The notes below the pieces were generated by a model. It searched no databases. It was not told the origin of the DNA and saw nothing but the letters and a program-made list of their open reading frames with translations. A DNA stretch of 10,148 nucleotides. Source: CAUSKK01 sp963533935 (GTDB lineage: Bacteria > Pseudomonadota > Gammaproteobacteria > Cardiobacteriales > Cardiobacteriaceae). Numbering within the stretch: position 1 is the first letter of the stretch; each line of letters opens with the position of its first letter. Below, in pieces: positions 1-6,725 of this stretch. The stretch spans positions 1-10,148 of the forward strand of contig CAUSQL010000048.1 in assembly GCA_963533935.1 (NCBI GenBank), written 5' to 3'. The translations under genes and the position numbers were made by a program.

Positions 1-619
1 GCAGCATCAGGGAAATGTAGGTGCCGCAGAGGCCGGGCAATCTGCGCCAGCCATTGCGGCCCCGCGCCAGGCCGCCGCTGCTAAACATTTGGCTGACCCG
101 CCGCTGGCGGCTGGCCCACCACAGATAGTAGCCGGTGAGAATGAGCAGCACGGTCAGCGCCGCCGCCGTTTCCAGCAGGTAATCGCCGACGGGGCCCAGC
201 AGCAGGTCGCCGTGGATTTCGTCCATCAGGTGATAGGCGCTTTTATTGCGCGGGGAAACTTTCAGCACCTGGCCGCGGTAGGGGTCGAGGGCGGCCAGAA
301 CTGCAGCCCCGTCGCTCCTGTCAACCCGGAAAATGGCCACCTTGTCCGCCGCCCGCGGCTTGAAGTATTGGACTAATTTTCCGGCCGGGTCCACCTGTTC
401 CAGCACCTTTGCGCTCTGGACGCTCAGGGGCAGCGGCGAGCCGCTCACCGGCACCGTTTGCAGGTCGCCCTCCTTGCCGACGGTGTGGGCGAAGAAAATC
501 ATGGCCAGGCCGGTGGCGGCGAGCACCATCAGCAGTGGGGCGACGAAAATGCCGGCGTAGAAATGCCAGCGCCAGATGGTGAAATAGCGCTGGCTGTTTT
601 GTTTAGCGGAGTTTTGCAT
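1..619 (-). CDS. PepSY-associated transmembrane protein, N-terminal part (runs off left edge)
   Basis: This gene reads leftward from the ATG at 619-617 and leaves the window, so only 206 residues are visible and no stop codon is seen. A Shine-Dalgarno AAAGGA lies about five bases before the ATG. The first membrane segment is at about residues 17-43 (WRWHFYAGIFVAPLL...). A soluble PepSY-like part follows (about 50-125), with LDPYRGQVLKV typical of the fold. A second membrane segment at about 138-169 holds HGDLLLG and ends LTGYYLWW. A GRNGWRRLPG stretch then leads into a third helix. This order matches the PepSY_TM / 'iron-regulated membrane protein' family (COG3182-like), whose members usually have 350-530 residues, so roughly half is missing. 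Family members often sit beside TonB-dependent siderophore receptors and are thought to take part in ferric-siderophore reduction or handling; that role is inference here. The family assignment is fairly sure, the function is not. Confidence 0.85.
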   Translation of the reverse strand, partial: MQNSAKQNSQRYFTIWRWHFYAGIFVAPLLMVLAATGLAMIFFAHTVGKEGDLQTVPVSGSPLPLSVQSAKVLEQVDPAGKLVQYFKPRAADKVAIFRVDRSDGAAVLAALDPYRGQVLKVSPRNKSAYHLMDEIHGDLLLGPVGDYLLETAAALTVLLILTGYYLWWASRQRRVSQMFSSGGLARGRNGWRRLPGLCGTYISLML

Positions 620-688
620 GGTTATCCTTTGTTAATGAATAATGAAATTCGGCAATAGGGTAACCGAAAAATTTCCACCTTTACGCCG

Positions 689-723
689 TTTATACAAACG
701 GACGGGCGCTTCCCCTGTATGTA
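689..723 (+). repeat. Palindromic repeat, single unit (locus R1)
   Basis: This is one 35-bp unit that begins TTTATACAAACGGACGGG and ends CCCCTGTATGTA. It is identical over all 35 bases to the left arm of the repeat at 1218-1252. Its ends can pair as TACAAAC with GTATGTA (one mismatch), with GGG opposite CCC inside. Unlike the other loci, no inverted partner lies next to it. It sits between the PepSY gene start and the AT-rich island. Confidence 0.9.
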
Positions 724-821
724 TTTGTAGCCTTAAACGCATAAAAACTATTAAATTTCATGACATTAAAGGATTTAAATCAAATAAATATTTACCTTCT
801 CAGCAAAATTTTAAAAATGAC

Positions 822-850
822 TTGAAAATTAGTTCAGTGCGAGCTAATTT
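822..850 (+). promoter_or_regulatory. Weak candidate promoter for the AT-rich orphan gene
   Basis: TTGAAA (822-827) resembles a -35 box, and TAATTT (845-850) lies 17 bases on as a poor -10 box. Transcription would start about 20 bases before the ATG at 879. In DNA this AT-rich such matches arise easily by chance. Confidence 0.2.
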
Positions 851-878
851 ATTAATGAATTAACTTTTTGGAAATTTT

Positions 879-1139
879 ATGAAAAATAAGTTCAAAGAAT
901 TATGTAAACAAATTTTTGATTACATTAAAAATAACCCCACAAAGGAGTTTAAAATTACAGAACTTTATGAAGAATTAATAGATAAAGAATTAATAGATAA
1001 AGATATAAGTTTAGAAGAGTGTTCTGAGGCGATAAGAAGTCTAGAGTCAAGAGGATATATAAAATTTCCTTCTAAACCTGAATATTTTCAGGGAATGTGT
1101 ATGTTATTTAAAGCTGATATATTAAAAGAGTTGGAGTAG
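879..1139 (+). CDS. Small orphan protein, possibly winged-helix-like (hypothetical)
   Basis: This 86-residue cytoplasmic protein is not recognised. It starts with ATG at 879 behind a weak TTGGAAA ribosome site, and codon use is strongly A/T-ending, unlike every neighbour. It is rich in Lys, Glu and Ile, with no signal peptide or membrane segment. The order of likely elements is an N-terminal helix (1-19), KITELYEEL (about 26-34), a duplicated ELIDK-ELIDK segment, then ISLEECSEAIRSLESRGYIKF, and a C-terminal strand and helix. The pattern 'ITELYEEL ... EAIRSLESRGYIKF' looks like a small winged-helix domain, in which the second helix contacts DNA and is followed by a beta wing. That is a fold guess from pattern only. 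No partner gene adjoins it: the gene upstream reads away and pgk is convergent. It could be a transferred regulator, an orphan of a mobile element, or a non-functional remnant. Confidence 0.65.
   Translation: MKNKFKELCKQIFDYIKNNPTKEFKITELYEELIDKELIDKDISLEECSEAIRSLESRGYIKFPSKPEYFQGMCMLFKADILKELE
972..1001 (+). repeat. 15-bp perfect tandem duplication inside the orphan gene
   Basis: GAATTAATAGATAAA occurs twice back to back (972-986 and 987-1001) and is followed by a partial third copy (GATATA). The period is five codons, so the frame is kept and the protein gains ELIDK-ELIDK. This is typical of recent replication slippage. Confidence 0.95.
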
Positions 1140-1217
1140 TCTTTTAACTCCAGTCTTGGCTAATCTTAAGAAAGACATCTAATTTAATAAGTTAAGAAGA
1201 AGTAAGAGCTAATAGAA

Positions 1218-1299
1218 TTTATACAAACGGACGGGCGCTTCCCCTGTATGTAATTAACGGCCTAAATACATACAGATAAAGCGCCCGTCCGTCGGTAAA
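1218..1299. repeat. Paired palindromic repeat (locus R2, head-to-head, 82 bp)
   Basis: Two units in opposite orientation form one large palindrome. The left unit is 1218-1252, the spacer 1253-1266, and the right unit 1267-1299. Both arms carry the exact 14-mer ACGGACGGGCGCTT (inverted on the right) and the TGTATGTA half-site. The element lies between the 3' ends of the convergent orphan gene and pgk, where its hairpin could act as a bidirectional transcription barrier or protect mRNA 3' ends. That role is inference. Confidence 0.9.
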
Positions 1300-1326
1300 T
1301 TAACGCCCGAGAAAGGTTTAGGCGTT
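1295..1326 (-). terminator. Weak terminator candidate after pgk
   Basis: Reading leftward from the pgk stop, AACGCC pairs with GGCGTT around a 13-base loop (1302-1307 with 1321-1326) and is followed by AATTT. The stem is only six base pairs and the U tract is interrupted. The stronger palindrome R2 follows at once, so either or both may end pgk transcription. Confidence 0.3.
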
Positions 1327-1336
1327 TAACCCCTGG

Positions 1337-2497
1337 TTAGTTGAGAATGGCCACGCCCGGCAGTTCCTTACCTTCCAGGTATTCCAGCATGGAGCCGCCG
1401 CCGGTGGAAATGTAGTTGATGCGGTCGCCGGCGCCGAACTGGTCGATGGCCGCAATGGTGTCGCCGCCGCCGGCAAAGCTGTAGGCGGCACTGGCCGCGA
1501 TGGCTTCGGTGATGGCCTTAGTGCCCTTCTCGAAGGCCGGCATTTCAAAGACGCCCACCGGGCCGTTCCAGACGATGGTTTTCACGTTCTTAATCACGTC
1601 CGCGTAAATCTTGGCGGTCTCGGGGCCAATGTCCAGAATCATTTCGTCGGGCTGAATGTCGTCCACCTTGGCAATGCGGGTGGGGGCGTCGGCGTTGAAT
1701 TCCTTGGCTACGGTTACGTCCACCGGCATGTAGAGCTTGACGCCCCGCTGTTTAGCCTTCTCCATCATCTCCTGCGCGGCGGGAATTAAATCCTCCTCGT
1801 AGAGGGACAGGTAAACCTTATGGCCGGAAGCAGCCAGGAAGGTGTTGGCAATGCCGCCGCCGGGAATGAGCACGTCCACCTTTTCCAGCAGCGATTGCAG
1901 CACCAACAGCTTGGTGGAAACCTTAGAACCGCCCACGATGGCCAGCAGCGGCCGCTCCGGCGATTTCACCACCTTTTCCAGGGCGCCGATTTCCTGTTCA
2001 ATGAGCAGGCCGGCGCAGGCGGTCTTGGCCTTCTCGGCCACGCCGTAGGTGGAAGCCTGGGCGCGATGCACTACGCCGAAGCCGTCGCTGACGAAGACGT
2101 CGCAGAGGTCCGCATATTTCTGCGCCAGCGCCGGGTCGTTCTTCTTCTCGCCCTTGTTGAAGCGGCAGTTTTCCAGCAGTACCACTTCGCCGTTCTTAAC
2201 TTCTGGAGCCTTATCCAGATAATCCTTAACTAGCCGCACCGGCTGGCCCAGCAGCTCGCCGAGGCGCTTGGCCACCGGCGCCAGAGAAAATTTCTCGTCG
2301 TAAACGCCCTCCTCCGGCCGGCCCAGGTGCGCAAGAATTAGCACGGCCGCATTCTGTTCCAGCGCCTTCTTAATGGTCGGCAGAGCGGCGACAATGCGCA
2401 CGTCGCTGGTTACCACGCCATCTTTCACCGGCACGTTGAAATCCAAACGCATGAGCACGCGCTTATTTTTCAAATCAAAGTCAGACATTTTTTTCAT
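1337..2497 (-). CDS. pgk: Phosphoglycerate kinase
   Basis: This cytoplasmic enzyme transfers phosphate between 1,3-bisphosphoglycerate and ADP to make 3-phosphoglycerate and ATP in glycolysis, and the reverse in gluconeogenesis. The 386 residues match the usual bacterial length (E. coli 387). The N-terminal substrate domain shows RLDFNVP (17-23), HLGRP (57-61), RFNKGEKK (112-119) and HRAQAS (144-149). The nucleotide domain shows GGSKVSTK (189-196), NGPVGVFE (311-318), GGGDT (343-347) and STGGGSMLE (364-372). All landmark motifs are intact. AGAGGA lies six bases before the ATG at 2497, which favours this start over the Met at codon 4. It is last in the prc-tkt-pgk series, 76 bases after tkt, with a terminator-like hairpin between, so its mRNA level may depend on read-through or on a promoter inside tkt. 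Confidence 0.97.
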   Translation of the reverse strand: MKKMSDFDLKNKRVLMRLDFNVPVKDGVVTSDVRIVAALPTIKKALEQNAAVLILAHLGRPEEGVYDEKFSLAPVAKRLGELLGQPVRLVKDYLDKAPEVKNGEVVLLENCRFNKGEKKNDPALAQKYADLCDVFVSDGFGVVHRAQASTYGVAEKAKTACAGLLIEQEIGALEKVVKSPERPLLAIVGGSKVSTKLLVLQSLLEKVDVLIPGGGIANTFLAASGHKVYLSLYEEDLIPAAQEMMEKAKQRGVKLYMPVDVTVAKEFNADAPTRIAKVDDIQPDEMILDIGPETAKIYADVIKNVKTIVWNGPVGVFEMPAFEKGTKAITEAIAASAAYSFAGGGDTIAAIDQFGAGDRINYISTGGGSMLEYLEGKELPGVAILN

Positions 2498-2513
2498 GGT
2501 TTTTCCTCTTGCT

Positions 2514-2552
2514 AAAAATTAAGGGGTAGAGCCCTATTATGGACCCTACCCC
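2514..2552 (-). terminator. Intrinsic terminator or attenuator between tkt and pgk
   Basis: On the minus strand GGGGTAG (2552-2546) pairs perfectly with CTACCCC (2529-2523) around a 16-base loop, and TTAATTTTT follows at once. That is the shape of a rho-independent terminator for tkt. It ends only 16 bases before the pgk ATG and adjoins the pgk ribosome site, leaving no room for a normal promoter after it. Some read-through, or an mRNA-stabilising role, is therefore likely. Confidence 0.55.
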
Positions 2553-2573
2553 GGACGCTGCAATTGCCCTTTA

Positions 2574-4565
2574 TTAATCCGCCAGGGCTAGGGCGCGGCT
2601 CACCACATTGGCCACGGTAAAGCCAAACAGTTTAAACAGCTCGCCGGCCGGAGCGGAAGCGCCGAACTGGTCCAGGCCCAGCACCGCGCCGCGGCTGCCC
2701 ACCAGCTGGTACCAGGGGGAAGTTACGCCGGCTTCCACCGCCAGTTTTGGCGCATCGCCCCTCAGCACCTGGCGGCGGTAATCCTGGTCTTGGCGCAGGA
2801 AAATATCCAGGCAGGGCACGGACACCAGCTGCACCCGCTTGCCCTGGCCGCGCAGCTCCTTGGCCGCCGCCACAATCAGGCTCACCTCTGAGCCGGTGGC
2901 CAGCAGCACCAAATCGGGATTTTCCGCCGCCTCAAGAATGTAGCCACCGCGGTAAATGTTCTGTTGGCTGGCCTCGTCCCGCTTCTGCTCGGGCAAATTC
3001 TGCCGGCTTAGGGCCAGGGCGCTGGGCGTTTCCTTGTTTAAGGCGCAGTGCCAGGCCACCAGGGTTTCCTGCTGGTCGCAGGGGCGCCACACATTTAAAT
3101 TTGGGATTAAACGTAGGGAACTGACCTGTTCCACCGGCTGGTGGGTGGGGCCGTCCTCGCCCAGGCCAATGGAATCGTGGGTGAGCACGTAAACCACCGG
3201 CTGCTTCATCAGCGCCGACATGCGCATGCCATTGCGCATGTAGTCGGAGAAGACCAGGAAGGTGGCGCCGTAGGCGCGCAGGCCGCCGTGCAGGCTCAGG
3301 CCGTTCATGATGGCGGCCATGGCAAATTCCCGCACGCCGTAGTGCAGATAGTTACCGGCAAATTCGCCGGGTTTAATGGCCACCGAGGCGCTCTTCGCCC
3401 AGGTCAGGTTAGAACCGGTTAAATCCGCCGAACCGCCGATTAATTCCGGCAGCTGCGGCTTCAATAAATTCAGCACGTTCTCGGAGGCCTTGCGGGTGGC
3501 CACGGCGCCGCCCACCTGGTTGTATTCCTGTAAATGCTGCTTGACCGTGGCGGCCAGATTGTCCGGCAAATTGCCAGCGATGGCCCGCTGCAGCTCCGCC
3601 GCTTCTTCCGGATAGCTGCGGCCGTAGTCGGCGAACAGCTTCTGCCACTGGCTTTCCCACTGGCCGCCGGAGGCGGTCAGGTCGGCCGCTTCCTTGGCAC
3701 CGGCGGTAATCGCAAAATCGCCGGCGGGCAGGCCTAGGGCCGCCTTGGTCTTCGCAATTTCCTCGGCCCCCAGCGGCGCCCCGTGGCATTTCTCCGACCC
3801 TTGGAAGCTGGGCGAACCAAAGCCAATCTTCGTCTTACAGATGATTAGGCTCGGTTTATGGCCCTCCTCCTTGGCCAGGTTAAGGGCCCGGTCCAGGGCC
3901 TGCACATCGTGGCCGTCCACGTCGCGAATCACCTGCCAGCCATAGGCCTCGTAGCGCTTGGCCACGTCCTCGCTGAAATAGGGGGCCACCTCGCCGTCAA
4001 TGGAAATGCCGTTGCTATCGTAGAGGCAAATCAGCTTGCCCAGGCCCAGGGTGCCGGCCAGGGAGCAGGCCTCGGCGGACACGCCCTCCATCAGGCAGCC
4101 GTCGCCGACGATGCAGTAGGTGTAATGGTCGATGAGGGGGAAATTCGGCCGATTGTATTTGGCCGCCAGGTGCGCTTCCGCCAGCGCCAGGCCCACCGCA
4201 TTGGCAATGCCCTGGCCCAGCGGGCCGGTGGTGGTTTCCACGCCGGGCACGTCGCCAAATTCCGGGTGGCCGGGGGTTTTGCTATGCAGCTGGCGGAATT
4301 TCTGCAGGTCTTCCAGGCTTAAATCAAAGCCGCTTAAATGCAGGAGCGCGTACTGGAAGGCCGACGCGTGGCCGTTGGACAGCACGAAGCGGTCCCGGTT
4401 GAACCAGCGGGGGTTCTGGGGATTAACCCGCAGGTGGCCGCGCCAGAGCACGGCGCCCATTTCCGCCATGCCCAGGGGGGCTCCCGGGTGGCCGGAATTG
4501 GCCTTCTGCACCATGTCCATGGCCAGGCCGCGAATGGCGCCGGCGATTAATTGGTAATTAGCCAT
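2574..4565 (-). CDS. tkt: Transketolase
   Basis: This cytoplasmic thiamine-diphosphate enzyme moves two-carbon ketol units between ketose and aldose phosphates in the non-oxidative pentose phosphate pathway, for example xylulose 5-phosphate to ribose 5-phosphate. The 663 residues equal the E. coli length. Visible landmarks match E. coli TktA almost position for position: H26 in NSGHPGAPLGM, H66 in SNGH, H100 in TPGHPE, the cofactor motif GDG (154-156) with N185, H261, R358, D381, the catalytic Glu in VREFAM (E413), H463 in THDSIGLGEDGPTH, and H475. The order is pyrophosphate-binding, pyrimidine-binding, then C-terminal domain, and nothing is missing. The ATG at 4565 is preceded by a strong GAGGAGA that overlaps the prc stop codon, so translation is probably coupled to prc. 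Paralogue naming (tktA versus tktB) cannot be decided here. Confidence 0.97.
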   Translation of the reverse strand: MANYQLIAGAIRGLAMDMVQKANSGHPGAPLGMAEMGAVLWRGHLRVNPQNPRWFNRDRFVLSNGHASAFQYALLHLSGFDLSLEDLQKFRQLHSKTPGHPEFGDVPGVETTTGPLGQGIANAVGLALAEAHLAAKYNRPNFPLIDHYTYCIVGDGCLMEGVSAEACSLAGTLGLGKLICLYDSNGISIDGEVAPYFSEDVAKRYEAYGWQVIRDVDGHDVQALDRALNLAKEEGHKPSLIICKTKIGFGSPSFQGSEKCHGAPLGAEEIAKTKAALGLPAGDFAITAGAKEAADLTASGGQWESQWQKLFADYGRSYPEEAAELQRAIAGNLPDNLAATVKQHLQEYNQVGGAVATRKASENVLNLLKPQLPELIGGSADLTGSNLTWAKSASVAIKPGEFAGNYLHYGVREFAMAAIMNGLSLHGGLRAYGATFLVFSDYMRNGMRMSALMKQPVVYVLTHDSIGLGEDGPTHQPVEQVSSLRLIPNLNVWRPCDQQETLVAWHCALNKETPSALALSRQNLPEQKRDEASQQNIYRGGYILEAAENPDLVLLATGSEVSLIVAAAKELRGQGKRVQLVSVPCLDIFLRQDQDYRRQVLRGDAPKLAVEAGVTSPWYQLVGSRGAVLGLDQFGASAPAGELFKLFGFTVANVVSRALALAD

Positions 4566-4570
4566 AGCTG

Positions 4571-4578
4571 TCTCCTCA
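4571..4578 (-). promoter_or_regulatory. Shine-Dalgarno of tkt overlapping the prc stop codon
   Basis: The minus strand reads TGAGGAGACAGCT before the tkt ATG. TGA (4578-4576) ends prc, and its last two bases begin the GAGGAGA ribosome site. Ribosomes finishing prc are placed directly at the tkt start. Confidence 0.8.
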
Positions 4579-6627
4579 TTTAATTGCGCTTAGATAATCG
4601 GTGAAAATATTTAGGCTTTCGTAAAGTTCCAAATCTGGCACGAAGTCCTGTTTTTCCTCGCCGCTCTTCTCGTCGATGAACAGGTTGGCCTCGTCCAATT
4701 TCTTCTTGATGCGCTCGTCGCGCTTGAAGGCCTGCACCGCCTCGCGGGCGGCCTTTTCGTAGGCCTTTTTATCGTCCTTCTTCTGCTGGTATTCCTTCTT
4801 ACGCTCGTCCAGATTCAGCGACCAGCGGTGGTTTTTCAGCTCCTCCTTGAGGAAGGCCATGCGCTGGCTGTACTTCTGCAGAATGTCCTTCTTCTGCACC
4901 CGCTCCTGGTGCTGGTTGTTCAGCTGCTGGATTAGGGCGCCGTTGGTCAATTTGTAGCTGCGGTATTCCGCCGGGTCGATTTCCACCCAGGGCAGGGCGT
5001 ACTTCTGGGATTTTTCCCCCACGCTTTCCAAATCCGCATCGTTGGGCAATTCCACGTCCGGCTGCACCCCCTTCAGCTGGGTGCTGGAACCGGTAACCCG
5101 GTGGAAGGTGGCATTGGTGTAGCGGACGGAACCGATGGCTTCGCCGCTGCTGTTGAAGCGGGCCAGGTCGAGCACACTCTGCACCGTGCCCTTGCCGAAG
5201 CTGTTGGTGCCGAGAATCAGACCGCGGTGGTAATCCTGAATGGCGCCGGCGAAGATTTCCGAGGCGCTGGCGGAGGTGTCGTTAATCAGCACCGCCAGCG
5301 GCCCGTCATAGGCCACCTTGCCGCCGTCCTCGTCGTTGTAAACCACGCTCTCTTGACCGTCGTTGGCCATGACCACCGGCCCCTGGTCGATAAAGAGGCC
5401 GACGGTTTTAATGGCCTCTTCCAGGGCGCCGCCGCCGTTGCCGCGCAGGTCGATGACCACCCCATCAACCTTTTCGCTCTGTAATTTCTTCAGCACCTTT
5501 TCCAGGTCCTGGGAGGTGCTCTTGTAATTGCCCTTACCCTTGCGGGCGCCGTCGAAGTCCAGGTAGAAGGAGGGAATGTCCACCAGGCCGATTTTCTTGC
5601 CATTGACCTTTTCGATGGTGTAGGAAACGGCGCTTTCTTCCATCTTAATTTCGTCGCGCACCAGGCTGATTTCGCGAATGTCGCCGTCCTGGGTTTCGAT
5701 TTTCAGCCGCACGGTGGAACCCTTCTTGCCGCGGATTAAATCCACCGCCTTATCCAGGCGCCAGCCGACCACATCGACCATTTCCCCGTCCTTGCCCTGG
5801 GCCACGCCGATGATTTTGTCCTTGACCTTCAGCTTGCCGCTGCGCTCCGCCGGGCTGCCCTTCATGATTTCGCGAATGGTGATTTCGTCGTCCTGATTGC
5901 TGAGGACGGCGCCGATGCCCTGCAGGGACAGGCTCATGCCGATGTCGAAGTCCTTGCTGTTACGCGGCGACATGTAATTGGTGTGTGGGTCGAAGCGCAG
6001 GGCGATGGCATTCATATAAATGTCGAAGACGTCTTGGGATTCAATTTGCTTCAGGCCCTTGATGGCGCTTTTGTAGCGGTCGGCCAGCAGCTTGCGCGCC
6101 CGCTCCTCGCTCTTGCCCGTAACCATGAGGCGAATGAGCTGGTCGGTCAGCCGTTTTTCCTGGAAGTCGTGCACCTCGTCGAGGGTTTTGAAGTAGGGGC
6201 GGCGGCTGTTCTTATCGTTTAAATCCGGATAATCCACCTTCTCCTGGCGGTCCAGGGACAGGGGCTTCGCCAGCCGCTCCACCGACCACTGATTCAGGGC
6301 CTCGGCCCGCTCCTGGTACACCTTATAGATGAGGAAGGGCACCGATAAATCGTTCTCCTTGAAGTTCTGCAGACTGTTTTCAAACTGGCGGAAATTATTG
6401 ATGTCGCTTTCCAGAAAATAGACGTGCCAGGGGTCGAGGGCTTCCAGATAGTCCTGGAGAATCTCCGGGCTTACCTTGTCGTAGTTCAGCTTGTTGTAGT
6501 GGTACTGGGCGAGCATGCCGGTGCTGATGCGGTAGGCGTTCTTCTGGTTTTTGGTGGGGGCCAATTCTTCGCCGTGGCTGGCCAGGGCGGAGAGCAGCAG
6601 GCCCGTCAGCAGTAAATGTTTAAGCAT
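4576..6627 (-). CDS. prc: Tail-specific periplasmic protease (C-terminal processing peptidase, S41A)
   Basis: The 683-residue secreted serine protease matches the size of E. coli Prc/Tsp (682). Prc cleaves proteins from apolar C-termini in the periplasm, including the FtsI precursor and peptidoglycan hydrolases. A signal peptide is visible (MLKHLLLTGLLLSALA, cut near residue 16-20). An N-terminal helical domain follows to about 225, with QYHYNKLNYD and LEALDPWHVYF. The PDZ domain is at about 230-315 (SLQGIGAVLS ... GSPAERSGKLKVKD). The S41 catalytic core shows DLRGNGGG (393-400) and SASASEIFAGAIQDYHRG. By spacing to E. coli, the catalytic residues are Ser454, Asp465 and Lys479 in SFGKGTVQ, all present. 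A Lys/Glu-rich C-terminal domain (about 550-683) is typical of the gammaproteobacterial type. AGGAA precedes the ATG at 6627. It heads the prc-tkt-pgk series. Confidence 0.96.
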   Translation of the reverse strand: MLKHLLLTGLLLSALASHGEELAPTKNQKNAYRISTGMLAQYHYNKLNYDKVSPEILQDYLEALDPWHVYFLESDINNFRQFENSLQNFKENDLSVPFLIYKVYQERAEALNQWSVERLAKPLSLDRQEKVDYPDLNDKNSRRPYFKTLDEVHDFQEKRLTDQLIRLMVTGKSEERARKLLADRYKSAIKGLKQIESQDVFDIYMNAIALRFDPHTNYMSPRNSKDFDIGMSLSLQGIGAVLSNQDDEITIREIMKGSPAERSGKLKVKDKIIGVAQGKDGEMVDVVGWRLDKAVDLIRGKKGSTVRLKIETQDGDIREISLVRDEIKMEESAVSYTIEKVNGKKIGLVDIPSFYLDFDGARKGKGNYKSTSQDLEKVLKKLQSEKVDGVVIDLRGNGGGALEEAIKTVGLFIDQGPVVMANDGQESVVYNDEDGGKVAYDGPLAVLINDTSASASEIFAGAIQDYHRGLILGTNSFGKGTVQSVLDLARFNSSGEAIGSVRYTNATFHRVTGSSTQLKGVQPDVELPNDADLESVGEKSQKYALPWVEIDPAEYRSYKLTNGALIQQLNNQHQERVQKKDILQKYSQRMAFLKEELKNHRWSLNLDERKKEYQQKKDDKKAYEKAAREAVQAFKRDERIKKKLDEANLFIDEKSGEEKQDFVPDLELYESLNIFTDYLSAIK

Positions 6628-6688
6628 TTGATTTCATTCCTAAATGGCATAGATGAACCCGGTACGCGCCGGGCGATGACTAGGCGGA

Positions 6689-6697
6689 AATATAGCA
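6689..6697 (-). promoter_or_regulatory. Extended -10 promoter candidate for prc
   Basis: The minus strand shows TGCTATATT, an extended -10 element (TGnTATATT). It would place the transcript start about 55 bases before the prc ATG. No good -35 box lies 17 bases upstream in the G+C-rich flank, which extended -10 promoters can tolerate. Repeat locus R3 begins about 30 bases further upstream. Confidence 0.4.
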
Positions 6698-6725
6698 CAA
6701 CGGCCGCCCGCCCGAATCGGCGCCG

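Larger units (their letters stand above)
724..1217. other. AT-rich island between two direct repeats
   Basis: Base composition falls abruptly to roughly a quarter to a third G+C by eye, while the genes on both sides are near 60%. The island starts right after repeat unit R1 and ends right before repeat R2, whose left arm is identical to R1. It holds one small gene (879-1139). The stretch from 724 to 878 shows no other convincing gene, and 1140-1217 holds no recognised feature. Composition and boundaries suggest horizontally acquired DNA, but no transposase, integrase or terminal inverted repeat of an insertion sequence is present. Confidence 0.75.

Noticed and set aside
642..863. Plus-strand frame of 73 codons across R1 and the AT-rich leader
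   Set aside because: It reads through the repeat unit (peptide YKRTGASPVC), has no ribosome site, and resembles the similar spurious peptide produced at R3.
1132..1152. Small hairpin TGGAGT/ACTCCA at the end of the orphan gene as terminator
   Set aside because: The six-base A+T-containing stem is not followed by a T run.
1820..2233. Long frames on the plus strand opposite pgk, tkt, prc and the ABC transporter
   Set aside because: They are antisense to clearly real, full-length conserved genes, and G+C-rich codon use readily leaves such frames open.
2488..2497. Alternative pgk start at the fourth codon
   Set aside because: The AGAGGA ribosome site is ideally spaced for the first ATG and about nine bases too far for the second.
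3409..3789. Minus-strand frame of 126 codons inside tkt
   Set aside because: It is in another frame of an intact transketolase whose motifs continue unbroken through this stretch, so there is no frameshift.
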